DNA of 64,000 nucleotides from contig NZ_JXYH01000010.1 in assembly GCF_001262635.1 (NCBI RefSeq), forward strand, positions 1 to 64,000. The letters run 5' to 3'. The notes beneath the pieces were generated by a model. That model made no database searches and had not been told where the DNA came from. It worked only from the letters and a program-made list of their open reading frames with translations. Origin of the DNA: Aestuariivita boseongensis. GTDB lineage: Bacteria; Pseudomonadota; Alphaproteobacteria; Rhodobacterales; Rhodobacteraceae. A program made the translations under genes and the position numbers. Within the stretch, counting starts at the first letter, position 1, and every line of letters starts with the position of its first letter. Positions 43,201 to 51,528 of the stretch are shown here, one piece after another.

Positions 43201-44041
43201 GGAACTGTTCGGTCGTACCGCTTTCCGTCTGGCTTGAACCGGTAACGACACGCCCCGCCAGCCGATCCGCACCGTCGGTCGCCAGGGCGATATCCGCCGT
43301 GAAATCACTGAGTGGTCCCTGCCCCGTGACGCTCAGATCCAATGAAGGGCGCTCCGGGATACCTGCCATCGTGGCGATCAGACCGTCGCGCGCCTCGGAC
43401 ACGTTCAAGGACAAAGACAGGATATCCGTGCTGTTGGCATAGTCACCCGTCAGTTCGAAAGCACCCCTTTTGCCGTCGGTGCGCGCAATCAACAGATTGG
43501 CCGCCCCTTCCCCGCCGGCAAGCGAAGCGGATCCGGTGATGGACACCTCGGCCGCTTCGCCGAAGACCGCCTCTCCGATGGTGACCGTTTCGATCCCCAG
43601 CTCTCCGATCTGGATCGAGACGGGAAGCTCCGGCAAGGAGAACGCCGTGGCCTGCGGCGGCGGCAGCTTGGGAAGCTGGAAACCGGCCGGTTCCTCCTCT
43701 TCGGTGGAGGGCAGACGCGAGATGGTCAGCCCTTCGGCTGTCAGCTTGTCCACCTCAAGCCGTCCGCGCAGCAAGGCCGCGCGACGCCAGTCAAGCTGTG
43801 CGTCGGTCAGCGTCAGCCACACGCCATCGGCATCTGCAATGGTCAGCGTTTCCATCGTCGCTGATGAGCTGAGCGCACCTGCAAAGCCTTCGATCCGCAC
43901 ATCCCGTCCGGCACCCGAAAGGCTGTCTTCCAGCAGGGCCTGCAGGTATCCGCGGTCATCAACCTCCTCCGCATTGCCTTGCGCGGACAGAGGCAACGGG
44001 CTCAGGCAGACAAGCAGGGTTATGATGCGGGCAAATCTCAA
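40256..44041 (-). CDS. tamB: Translocation and assembly module protein TamB
   Basis: A 1261-residue envelope protein with the TamB/YhdP-type repetitive beta structure (many short SLSLPDLG- and GDLSL-like strands) and the conserved TamB C-terminal domain, from about residue 900 (ISDPFPGELSILIENMVV) to LGIFFEKDY. It spans the periplasm from inner membrane to TamA and takes part in outer-membrane protein insertion or lipid transport. The best start is a TTG at 44041 that overlaps the tamA stop (TTGA) and gives a leader MRFARIITLLVCLSPLPLSAQ; upstream in the open frame there is no leader and the sequence is inside tamA. The leader looks cleavable, whereas E. coli TamB keeps it as an anchor. Confidence 0.85.
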   Translation of the reverse strand: MRFARIITLLVCLSPLPLSAQGNAEEVDDRGYLQALLEDSLSGAGRDVRIEGFAGALSSSATMETLTIADADGVWLTLTDAQLDWRRAALLRGRLEVDKLTAEGLTISRLPSTEEEEPAGFQLPKLPPPQATAFSLPELPVSIQIGELGIETVTIGEAVFGEAAEVSITGSASLAGGEGAANLLIARTDGKRGAFELTGDYANSTDILSLSLNVSEARDGLIATMAGIPERPSLDLSVTGQGPLSDFTADIALATDGADRLAGRVVTGSSQTESGTTEQFLRANLSGDIRPLLQPDYRSFFGEDLRLELDTLRSDQGGLEINTLILDAAAFDLNGQISLGPEAWPQEINLTARIAPVEGDSVLLSIPGPATRLDGARLNFAFDADQGDIWDLSLLAENVTRDGFSLGAARMNGRGTIAAGEGDAVGRVLGDVVMSLVTLDLGDADLNRAVGRDLNASFDFALIEDEPFRITDLNLRGDDYGLRGDLSLRLPDGSDSPIITSDLTLQANDISRFAALAGQPIEGGVQVDVVGDVVPLDGAFDLQVTGLSQDLAVGVPQVDPLIGGEGALSVAARRDGDGTYLDSFDIGTPQAGITGKAAITGSSSSGQITARILDASLIHQDMQGEGRVEATFEQSGARLNADVSANAPGNTRLDATLETPLDSETTRYRIDLQSDDVSTYAWLLDRPLSGAVNLSAEGQGQIETQSGSLSLTGRITDLQTGIAEADTLLAGRADVSLEAAREADGTITLDLFDLAAPRISASANGTLMGDDTSLAYSLSLPDLGVIVASLPGAVAAEGTLGQSSQGWAIDTDLTGPGGMQVALDGTLAQDAATADLAATGVAPLALINRQIAPNIIDGPVQFDMALRGPLALTSLSGTARINGATLSLPAQKLAFSSIDGTVGLSSGRASVDAALAVSSGGVIRLSGPVTISDPFPGELSILIENMVVVEPGLLETTANGQLTVDGPLTGGARIAGQITFDEVGIQVPSTSGPASAALPGLVHRNEPAAVRNTRARAGLIETGGNGGGATRPYGLDVLVSAPARIFIRGRGLDAEMGGSLRVAGTTNAVIPTGRFELIRGRLSILGQRLDLTKGFIEPQGDLDPYMRIVAEASAGETDVRFVIEGPISAPELVLTSSPELPQDEILSRFLFGRDVSEISPLQALKIADALAQLSGRGPGAVSQLREGLGLDDLDVSTTETGETSVRAGKYISENIYSDVSRTTEGESEINLNLTITPNLTARGTARSDSSTSLGIFFEKDY

Positions 44042-45837
44042 AACGCCTGTCCTATCCCGATGTACAGTTGAACGCCATCGCCCGTATTGCCACTGACCGG
44101 GGCCGCGATATCGACACGCAGGGGGCCGATGCCTGTGTTGTACCGCACACCAAATCCAGCGCCCGCATGCCATTCACCCGTACCATCCAGAAAACTGCCC
44201 GACCCCACATAACCTGCATCGACAAAGATCACACCGCCAAGCGTTTCCGTGAAACCGGTGCGCAGCTCAACCATGGTGCCCAGGAAACTGCGCCCGCCAA
44301 TGGTCAGGTTGGGCGGAAGATCCACGCCCAGCGATTGATAGGGCTGACCACGCACCGTGCCGCCTCCACCAGACAGAAACAGCATATCGGGATGCGTTTC
44401 CGTCAGGTCCGAACCAATAATTGACCCCCATTGCACACGCCCTGCCAGAACAAACCGCCCATCGCCAAAGCTGCGATAGGCCCGCGCATCAGCCGTCAGC
44501 CGCAAGCCCGAGGCAGTGTCGGAAAGTCCCAGATAAGGCGTCGCAGTGGCGCGCAGAAACGTGCCTCCGGTCGCGTTCAGCGGATCATCGCGTTTGTCCC
44601 AGGTCGCGATGTTGGGAAATTCGATCAACGTATAGTCGATGGGCCCAAGTGCTGACCGGGTTTTCGAGCGGAAGAAGGCGACGCCTGTTTCGGCCTCAAA
44701 CCCGTCCATGGGATACCACGTCACACCTACGCCCAGTTCGAACGTGTCGGATCGGAAGGTGGGTTCATCCAGGCTTTCCAACTCGCCCAACACGAAAAGC
44801 GTGGTGTCCGAGCGCAGGGCAGATGGAAACTCCAGCCGCGCACCCAGTTTGAAATCCATCCCGTTCCCGTCCTGCGCGGCGATCTGGTTGATCTCGCCTT
44901 CAACACGCAGGTGTTCGGCTCCACCCAGAAGGTTCCGGTGCAACCAGAAGCCCGAGAGGCTGAGCCCTTCTAAGGACGACAGTTCGGCACCAAAGCCAAA
45001 CCGGCGCGGAGCACGGTCAATAACGGTCAGCTCGATATCCATGGTGCCATCGGGCTGCGCGGGCCCTTCACGCAGGGACACCGACGAAAACGTTCCCGTG
45101 CGGCGCATCCGAGTTGTCACGGCGTCCAACGCTTCGGGGGAAAAGACCTCTCCGCTGGGCAGATCGGCGATGCGGGCGATGCGATTGGGACGCACTGCGC
45201 TTTCGCCCTTTATGATGAGATCGCCAAACCGCAGACGCGGTCCGGGAATGATGGTCAGATCGGCCGACAGGGTTTTCGCATTGTGATCCGCCACAATGCG
45301 CTGCGGCCCCTGTTCGGCCTTTGCATGACCGGCCTCGCGCCAGCCCACGATGGCGGATTGGCTGGCTTGCCGAATGACGGTCGCCAGCGCTGGCTGTCCT
45401 TGTGCAAACCCTTCCGGCGCAGCGTCGCCCGGTGCCAGCGGAGCAATGCGCGTCTGGCCAAAGCGGAAGGGCGGACCGGGGTCGACAATAATGGCAACCC
45501 GGGTGATTTCGGCCGGCAGGGACAGCAGCGACAGCGACGCGGCTTCGCGCCCGTTCACCTGAATGCGCACCACGCCGCTGTAATGACCATAGGCGTAAAG
45601 CGTCTCAACAAGCCGCCGGTAATCGGCCAAGGCCGCGGACACCAGATCAGAGGGCGCGGTTTCGCCTTCGGCGATTGCAGAGGCCAGAAGCGAGGTCGCA
45701 CGCAAATCGTCCCGCAAGTCTTCATTTTGTGAAGGCACATTGAACGACAAGGCAGGCGCAGCGCTGGGCGCACCCGCGCCAAGCACCCAGGCAGTAATGC
45801 AGGTCAGCACTAACGACAGCAGACCGGATCGGCCCAT
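44038..45837 (-). CDS. tamA: Outer-membrane translocation and assembly module protein TamA
   Basis: A 599-residue Omp85-family protein. Signal peptide MGRSGLLSLVLTCITAWVLGAG, then about 270 residues of POTRA domains (ALADYRRLVETLYAYGHYSGVVRIQV; RFGDLIIKGESAVRPNRIARIADLPSGE), then a beta barrel ending in the phenylalanine-terminated strand VQLYIGIGQAF. The LRVDIAAPV segment near the end and the RGQPYQS motif are typical of Omp85. It acts in the outer membrane with TamB, which is encoded immediately downstream with overlapping codons. The start at 45837 is chosen for the signal peptide. Confidence 0.88.
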   Translation of the reverse strand: MGRSGLLSLVLTCITAWVLGAGAPSAAPALSFNVPSQNEDLRDDLRATSLLASAIAEGETAPSDLVSAALADYRRLVETLYAYGHYSGVVRIQVNGREAASLSLLSLPAEITRVAIIVDPGPPFRFGQTRIAPLAPGDAAPEGFAQGQPALATVIRQASQSAIVGWREAGHAKAEQGPQRIVADHNAKTLSADLTIIPGPRLRFGDLIIKGESAVRPNRIARIADLPSGEVFSPEALDAVTTRMRRTGTFSSVSLREGPAQPDGTMDIELTVIDRAPRRFGFGAELSSLEGLSLSGFWLHRNLLGGAEHLRVEGEINQIAAQDGNGMDFKLGARLEFPSALRSDTTLFVLGELESLDEPTFRSDTFELGVGVTWYPMDGFEAETGVAFFRSKTRSALGPIDYTLIEFPNIATWDKRDDPLNATGGTFLRATATPYLGLSDTASGLRLTADARAYRSFGDGRFVLAGRVQWGSIIGSDLTETHPDMLFLSGGGGTVRGQPYQSLGVDLPPNLTIGGRSFLGTMVELRTGFTETLGGVIFVDAGYVGSGSFLDGTGEWHAGAGFGVRYNTGIGPLRVDIAAPVSGNTGDGVQLYIGIGQAF

Positions 45838-45963
45838 GAACCTACTTCCCCCAAAAGTTCCGGCGCATAGGCCAGACTCTGCCCCGTGCGGGAAAGCAGG
45901 TGCAACCAGTTTCCCGCAGATCGCGCCGCCTATGCCCAATGCGGCGCTTTCTTGCCTGAACGA

Positions 45964-47958
45964 TCAGCCCTGAGGCACCAGGGCCAACGCGCGAATGGGT
46001 GATCCGGTTCCCTGTTCGATTTTCAGAGGCGCCGCCATCAGGATCGCACCCTTTGGCGGCAACTGATCCAGATTGGCAAGGCTTGCCAGACCGAAGCAAT
46101 TGTCGCGGTGCAGATAGTTATGCGCGGGGTAAGGCGGGCTCATCTTTCCGGCCATGCCCGCATCGGTGCCGATGCATTGGCTGCCCCAGCCGACGATACC
46201 TTTGGACAAAAGGTAATCCATGCATTCGGTTGTTGGGCCGGGCGAGTGCGAGCCGTCCTCATGCGGGCTGGGATCGTCGTTCAGAAACAGCTCCTCATCA
46301 TGGGCGCGCTTGTCCCAATCGGTACGCATGACAACCCATTCGCCGGGGTTGATTTCGCCGTGTTCGGCCTCCCACGCCTTGACGTGTTCGGCCGTCAGCA
46401 GGAAATCGGGGTCTTCGGCGCTTTCCTTCGAGCAGTCGATCACATTCACCGGCGCGATCAGGCGTTGCACGTCCAGCGTGTCGGTATAGCCGTCTTCGAA
46501 ATCCTTGCCGGTGATCCAGTGATGGGGCGCGTCGAAATGGGTGCCCGAATGTTCGCCCAGTTTCAGCCAGTTCCAGGCAAAGAACGGACCATCGGCGTCA
46601 TATTCGCTTATGCGGTGGATTTCGACCTTGGGCGTGTTTTTCGCAAAATCCTCGGGCAAACGCAGGATCGGCGTATCGGGGCCCAGAGGTGCGGTGCAAT
46701 CAACTATCTTCACCTGACCGCTCAGCAACATGGCGCCCAGCCCGCCAAGAAGGTCTTGAGGGGTCATTTGGATGCCTTTCACAGGGGTTTGCGGGCCTTT
46801 ACCGGCAAAGCGGCGCTTGCGGCGGTTCAGCGTTTCTTCGGTGATGTCGAAGACCGCGTCGATGGTTTCTTCGCGCGTGACATTACCGGGCGACAGGCGC
46901 ACCAGCGGGCCACGGAAATCAACGGAAAATCCTTCGACCCCCAGCGCCCCTACTGTGGCGGCAGCCTCGGGTTTGTCGGGAAAGCGCAGCATGACAGATC
47001 CGCCGCGCTTGTCCGCATCGCGGGGCGAATGGAGCGGCAAATCCAATGCATCAGCGCGTGCGATGATCCGGTCGACCAGCTTGCGGTTCCAGGCGGCCAG
47101 CTCTGCGTGATCTTGCTCCGCATGCCAGGCAAGCGCCGGCAGAGAGGCAATGGCAGGCACCGATCCCGGCGTTCCGCTGTCAAATCGGCGGATATCGGGC
47201 GCATATTCGAACTTGTCCAGATCCCAGCTGAACGGATTGTTTTGCGAAAACCATCCGCGTCCTTCTGGTTCCAGCTCCAGCACCAACGATTTGTCGACAT
47301 ACAGAATGCCTGCACCAGGTGTCCCGCACATCCATTTCAGCGAGGTGGACAGAACAAAATCAACCTTGGGGTTTTGGGCGTCAAACGGGATCAGCCCGGC
47401 GGCCTGCGTAATGTCCACGCCGATCAGGCTGCCCATCTTGCGGCCATGCGCCACAAGCGGTTCAAGATCCACGCGTGCCGACGCAGTGGAGGTCACCCAG
47501 GTGATCAGGGCCAGACCCACATCCGGGCCCCAATGTTCAAGATATTGGTCCTGTTCGACCCAGGATTTCCCCTCTGACAGGGGCACGGTGTCAAGCGTGA
47601 AGCCCATCTTGGGCGCAAGGCCTGTCAGCAGGAAATGCAGGCTGGGAAAACAGTCGCCAGCCACCAGTACGCGCTTGCCCCGCAGCATACCTTCAGGCAG
47701 CGACCGCATCAGCTTGTGCAAGCCGTCCGTCACGCTTTCGCAGGTGGTCGTCGATCCCTTGGGTACGTTGATGATGCGCCGCCAGTAATCAATGAAATCC
47801 TGCCGTTTCAGCAGAACATAGCCCCATTGCTTGTCATTGGGCGCGGCCCAGACCTCGGCAAACTCGGCCATCGCGGCGGCCATTTCCTCCTCTTTGCCGG
47901 GATACATCCCGATGGAGTGATAGAGAAAATAGCCAGCATGTTTGGTGTTGGTCAGCAT
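45964..47958 (-). CDS. Fusion of a kynureninase-like PLP enzyme and a cyclase/kynurenine-formamidase-like domain
   Basis: A 664-residue protein with two catalytic domains in one open frame. Residues 1-395 are a class V PLP enzyme closest to kynureninase: DVGLALITWVTSTASAR, VDITQAAGLIPFD with Asp182, and PLP lysine Lys208 in STSLKWMCGTPGAG. Residues 415-664 form a metal-dependent cyclase/KynB-like hydrolase with the signature HSGTHFDAPHHW (His470, His474, Asp476, His480). Kynurenine formamidase makes the substrate of kynureninase, so the fusion could do two consecutive steps of tryptophan breakdown, but other substrates are possible. The start at 47958 follows GGGAGGGAAC. A binding-protein gene is upstream on the same strand but separated by a terminator. 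Confidence 0.8.
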   Translation of the reverse strand: MLTNTKHAGYFLYHSIGMYPGKEEEMAAAMAEFAEVWAAPNDKQWGYVLLKRQDFIDYWRRIINVPKGSTTTCESVTDGLHKLMRSLPEGMLRGKRVLVAGDCFPSLHFLLTGLAPKMGFTLDTVPLSEGKSWVEQDQYLEHWGPDVGLALITWVTSTASARVDLEPLVAHGRKMGSLIGVDITQAAGLIPFDAQNPKVDFVLSTSLKWMCGTPGAGILYVDKSLVLELEPEGRGWFSQNNPFSWDLDKFEYAPDIRRFDSGTPGSVPAIASLPALAWHAEQDHAELAAWNRKLVDRIIARADALDLPLHSPRDADKRGGSVMLRFPDKPEAAATVGALGVEGFSVDFRGPLVRLSPGNVTREETIDAVFDITEETLNRRKRRFAGKGPQTPVKGIQMTPQDLLGGLGAMLLSGQVKIVDCTAPLGPDTPILRLPEDFAKNTPKVEIHRISEYDADGPFFAWNWLKLGEHSGTHFDAPHHWITGKDFEDGYTDTLDVQRLIAPVNVIDCSKESAEDPDFLLTAEHVKAWEAEHGEINPGEWVVMRTDWDKRAHDEELFLNDDPSPHEDGSHSPGPTTECMDYLLSKGIVGWGSQCIGTDAGMAGKMSPPYPAHNYLHRDNCFGLASLANLDQLPPKGAILMAAPLKIEQGTGSPIRALALVPQG

Positions 47959-48057
47959 GTTCCCTCCCGGAGGTGCAGCGCACAAGTTAGGTGAGGTTGC
48001 CATGGTCGTCCATGGGGATTTCCGCCGCGGTCTTGAATGTCGTTCCCCTGAACAAGA

Positions 48058-48082
48058 ACACCCCGGACAAATGCCGGGGTGT
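48058..48082 (-). terminator. Terminator after the branched-chain-type binding protein
   Basis: ACACCCCGG / CCGGGGTGT with a seven-base loop, followed on the minus strand by TCTTGTTC. It lies 25 bases after the binding-protein stop and 100 bases before the fusion enzyme start, so the two genes are probably separate units. Confidence 0.75.
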
Positions 48083-48106
48083 CTGTAACGCTTTGAAAAG
48101 ATCGCT

Positions 48107-49288
48107 TTAGCGGTAGCGCACTGTCTCGAACTGGCCGTCCTTCACGATGACCTGACGATAGTTGCCCGCCGATTCACCAGGGCCGATCAGCTCGACCGCC
48201 GATGCGCCAACATAGTCGATGTCGCCGCCGTCTTTCAGGATCTGCAGCGCTTTGGCCAATTCACCGGGATAGATCTTTTCACCCGGGGCGTTGGCCACGT
48301 CAAAGACATGATCCTTCAGCGCCTGGCTGTCGGATGACCCTGCCGCCTGCATGGCCAACATGATCAGCGCCGCCGCGTCATAGCTTTCCGGCGTGAACGG
48401 CGATGTGCCGTCAAAGCCCGCCGCTTCAGCCATCTTGGCATAGATGTCGGTGCCCGGGCTGTCGGTGCCCGCGACCTGTCCGAAGGAGCCATTCAGCGCA
48501 TCGCCGATGGTCAGGATGTTGTCGCCGATCATGCCGCCGGGCAGAACAAAGCGATCCCATGCGCCAGTATCCAGCGCGCCTTCGATGATGCCGCGGCCGC
48601 CCTGATCCAGATATCCGGCAACCACAAGAATGTCACCGCCTGCGGCGGCAAGGGTCGCAACCTCGGCGGAATAGTCAGCCTTGCCGTCTTCGTGGCTAAG
48701 GTTCACGGTCACCTCGCCACCGGCTGCCTCGAACGCGGTGCGGAAGCTGTCGGCCAGACCTTTGCCATAGTCGTTGTTGGTATAGGTCAGCGCGACGGAT
48801 TTGATGCCTTCTTCCATCAGGATATCGGTCATCACCTGACCTTCCCGCGCGTCAGACGGGGCGGTACGGAAGAAGAGACCGTTGTCTTCGGCCGCCGACA
48901 GACCCGGCGATGTGGCCGAGGGCGAAATCATCACGATGCCGTTGGCAACCGCCACGTTCTGCAGGATGGCGCCCGTCACACCCGAACAATCGGCACCGAC
49001 AATCGCGTTCACGCGGTCAGCCGTGACCAGCCGCTCCGCTGCCGCTGTCGCCGCGGCGGAATCGATGCAGGTGGAGTCACCGCGAACCGACACGACCGAA
49101 GCGCCATCCAGCAGAAGTCCGCTATCGGAGACCTCTTTCATCGCCAATTCGGCACCCGAGGCCATGGGTTGGGTCAACGATTCAATCGGCCCGGTGAAGC
49201 CGAAAATGATACCCAGTTTGATTTCCTCGGCCATGGCCGAAGGCGCAAGCAGCGCGGCAACGGCGCTGGCAGCCAATAGTTTTTTCAT
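48107..49288 (-). CDS. Branched-chain-amino-acid-type ABC transporter substrate-binding protein
   Basis: A 393-residue periplasmic binding protein of the LivJ/LivK (type I) family, with signal peptide MKKLLAASAVAALLAPSAMAEE, then IKLGIIFGFTGPIESLTQPMASGAEL and the lobe-crossing segment AIVGADCSGVTGAILQNVAVANGIVMISPSATSPGL. It binds an amino acid or a related small acid or amide. No permease or ATPase gene is beside it, so it is an orphan in this window. The start at 49288 has GGGAGG upstream. The 148 bases between it and the lipoprotein gene contain no gene that I can support. Confidence 0.88.
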   Translation of the reverse strand: MKKLLAASAVAALLAPSAMAEEIKLGIIFGFTGPIESLTQPMASGAELAMKEVSDSGLLLDGASVVSVRGDSTCIDSAAATAAAERLVTADRVNAIVGADCSGVTGAILQNVAVANGIVMISPSATSPGLSAAEDNGLFFRTAPSDAREGQVMTDILMEEGIKSVALTYTNNDYGKGLADSFRTAFEAAGGEVTVNLSHEDGKADYSAEVATLAAAGGDILVVAGYLDQGGRGIIEGALDTGAWDRFVLPGGMIGDNILTIGDALNGSFGQVAGTDSPGTDIYAKMAEAAGFDGTSPFTPESYDAAALIMLAMQAAGSSDSQALKDHVFDVANAPGEKIYPGELAKALQILKDGGDIDYVGASAVELIGPGESAGNYRQVIVKDGQFETVRYR

Positions 49289-49436
49289 GTGAACCTCCCG
49301 GTTTTTTTGCTTATTCAAACAGCTTAGGCAAAGCGCGGGCATAGTAAAGCGCCCTGACGCGGGAGAGACGCGAAATGCGACTTGCTGCGAAACCTGGCGT
49401 CAGGCCCGACTATTTGCCGGGCTTTTCCGAGCCCGA

Positions 49437-50189
49437 TCAGCCGTCGTCTTGCACCGGCGTCTGTTCCGAAGCGTCTGTCCCGGATTCGGATAGTGGCGAC
49501 GGGCGCGGTGCAGGTCTGCGCGCACGCGCTTCGCGTTCTTCCCTTTCGGTCGCATGGGTGTGGATGCTGCGGATGCTCCATTCCACCGCATCTTTCATCA
49601 CACTGCCCAGCGCCTCATCAAAGGCGGTCGCCACGTCATTGGGATTGTCGCTGAGTGATGGGTAAAATTCTTCGAATGATCGTGAGCCGATGATCCGGTC
49701 CTCACGGGCATCAATCAGCTTGATGTTCAGACGCACCTGAATCTGCAGCGGCGCATCAGGCCCTACGTCAGCGGGAACAACCGCCTGAAATTCGCGGATA
49801 TCGGTCGCGATATAGTAATCGGCGCGCAGACCGATACCCGAACTGCCCACCGCAGGCACACGATTGGAATTCTCGAAACTTTCAATAAGCAGCGATTGCA
49901 CGATCAGCGGCGCGCGATCCACCCAGCGGGCCACAGGCAGATATTGAACGCGCAGAGCCGTGGGTTGCACGGCAATCTGGTCGGTGCTGACCGCAGCGGT
50001 CGCGGTGGGTTCTTCCACGACAATCTGTTGGGTCAATCGGGGCAGATTGGACGAAAACGTGCTTTTCGGCGTCAGCGCATAAAGCTCGTTCGGTGTGGCC
50101 ACCGATTGCAGACGGGTCAGACCGGCACAAGCGCTTAGCCCGCTGACAAGCGCGGTGCATACGGCCAGGCGGATCAGGGTCTGGATCAT
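49437..50189 (-). CDS. ABC-type transport auxiliary lipoprotein (MCE system, PqiC-like)
   Basis: A 250-residue lipoprotein: signal peptide with lipobox LSAC (Cys21), then the ABC_trans_aux/PqiC-type domain (YALTPKSTFSSNLPRLTQQIVVEEPTA cut by strands; LRVQYLPVARWVDRAPLIVQSLLIESFENS). Such lipoproteins work with MCE proteins at the outer membrane in lipid transport. The C-terminal 40 residues are Arg/Pro-rich and low complexity. It is the last gene of the operon and overlaps the stop of the MCE gene by four bases. Confidence 0.8.
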   Translation of the reverse strand: MIQTLIRLAVCTALVSGLSACAGLTRLQSVATPNELYALTPKSTFSSNLPRLTQQIVVEEPTATAAVSTDQIAVQPTALRVQYLPVARWVDRAPLIVQSLLIESFENSNRVPAVGSSGIGLRADYYIATDIREFQAVVPADVGPDAPLQIQVRLNIKLIDAREDRIIGSRSFEEFYPSLSDNPNDVATAFDEALGSVMKDAVEWSIRSIHTHATEREEREARARRPAPRPSPLSESGTDASEQTPVQDDG

Positions 50190-51514
50190 CTGCGGAACTC
50201 CGAATTGGTGGTGCCCAGAAGGAAACGGGCGGGATCCCTTTCCACCCGATCAACCAGACGGTCAAGACCCGACACAAGCAGGCGCGCCTCTTCTGTCAGG
50301 CGCAGGAATTCCGGCAGGCCAAGCCCAAGGAAATCCGAAACCTGACGACGGTTTTCCAGAACCAGATCCTCCAGAGTGCCCAGGAAGGACGAGGCCGAAA
50401 GTGACGCTTCGCGGATCTCTTCCGCAACGCGGTCGATATCTTCGGACGCGCCGGCGACAGTGTCGGAGAATGCTGTCACTGCCCCGCGCAGATCAGTGAT
50501 GATCCCGTCAAGTTCGGTATCGATAATCTCGTTCACCGATCCGAATGCTTCCTGCGCGGTGTCCAATGTCTCTTCGGCGGCGACCATGGCTCCGTCGATG
50601 GCGGTCAATGTTTCATTGGCATTGGCAAAGGTTTGGGAGGCATCCAGCAGCGTTTGATTTCCTGTCTCGGCAAAGGTTTCGAAACTGGCCACAGCGGTGG
50701 ACACGTCTGTGCCGAACTGGTCAATCACCTTGTTGGCTGTATCTGCCACTTCACGGATATCCTCCACGATGCGGGGCAGGTCGTTGTCGGTAAAGGCAGT
50801 GACCCTTTCGAACGTATCGCCTGCGGTATCCAGTGTTTCGGTGGCGGTGTTCAACGTGGTTTCCGCCACATCCGCCAGATCCTCCAAACGGTTAGAGAAG
50901 GCGGCAACCTCTTGCGCGGCGGTGCTGAGATCATTTGAAAGCGTTTCGAAATTCGTCAGCGCCGTGTCCAGCCGTTCGGTTGCGTCTGCGGTGTTTTGCA
51001 GAATGTCCGAAATGGCAGTGCGGTTTTCTTCATTGAAGACCTCGTTGATATCTTCAAGAAGCGAAACCGCTTTTTCCAGCACCACGGGCGCCCCTTCGAA
51101 AACCGATTGCAAGGCCGAGCGTTCCGACGGGATCACCGACCCTTCCGGCAACGGGGTCGAGGTGTCCGATCCGCCCGACAGCGCCACATAGCTGACGCCG
51201 GTGACACCCTGCGCCTGCAATTGCGCCACGGTTTCGGTATTAACAGGGGTATTCGCGCCCACCTCGATCCGCACGCGCACCAAGGCGTTGCTGCCCTCGT
51301 CAAGCTCAAGATTGACGACCTGTCCCACCGGCAGCCCGTTATAGCGCACATCGCCCGCCGCACTCAGCCCCGCAACATCGGGAAAAAGGATGTCGTAATA
51401 GGCATACTGGCGATCAATCTCGACCTTGGTCAACCATAGCAACAGCCCGAACCCGCCGATGATGGTCGCCAACGTGAACACGCCGATCAGCAGGTAATTT
51501 GCTTTGGTTTCCAT
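50186..51514 (-). CDS. MCE-domain lipid transport protein (MlaD-like)
   Basis: A 442-residue MCE protein. One N-terminal transmembrane helix (NYLLIGVFTLATIIGGFGLLLWLT) anchors it in the inner membrane; the MCE domain covers about residues 40-120 (DVAGLSAAGDVRYNGLPVGQVVNLEL, GVTGVSYVALSGG). The remaining 300 residues are a long alpha-helical coiled coil rich in Ala, Thr and Asp with repeating LDTA/FETF-type units, longer than in MlaD and suited to span the periplasm. It lies between the ATPase and the lipoprotein gene. Confidence 0.87.
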   Translation of the reverse strand: METKANYLLIGVFTLATIIGGFGLLLWLTKVEIDRQYAYYDILFPDVAGLSAAGDVRYNGLPVGQVVNLELDEGSNALVRVRIEVGANTPVNTETVAQLQAQGVTGVSYVALSGGSDTSTPLPEGSVIPSERSALQSVFEGAPVVLEKAVSLLEDINEVFNEENRTAISDILQNTADATERLDTALTNFETLSNDLSTAAQEVAAFSNRLEDLADVAETTLNTATETLDTAGDTFERVTAFTDNDLPRIVEDIREVADTANKVIDQFGTDVSTAVASFETFAETGNQTLLDASQTFANANETLTAIDGAMVAAEETLDTAQEAFGSVNEIIDTELDGIITDLRGAVTAFSDTVAGASEDIDRVAEEIREASLSASSFLGTLEDLVLENRRQVSDFLGLGLPEFLRLTEEARLLVSGLDRLVDRVERDPARFLLGTTNSEFRR

Positions 51515-51528
51515 CGGTGCGGTTTGCC

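Noticed and set aside
46108-47577. 489-residue open frame on the plus strand
   Set aside because: Antisense to the kynureninase/cyclase fusion, which has clear catalytic motifs in both domains.
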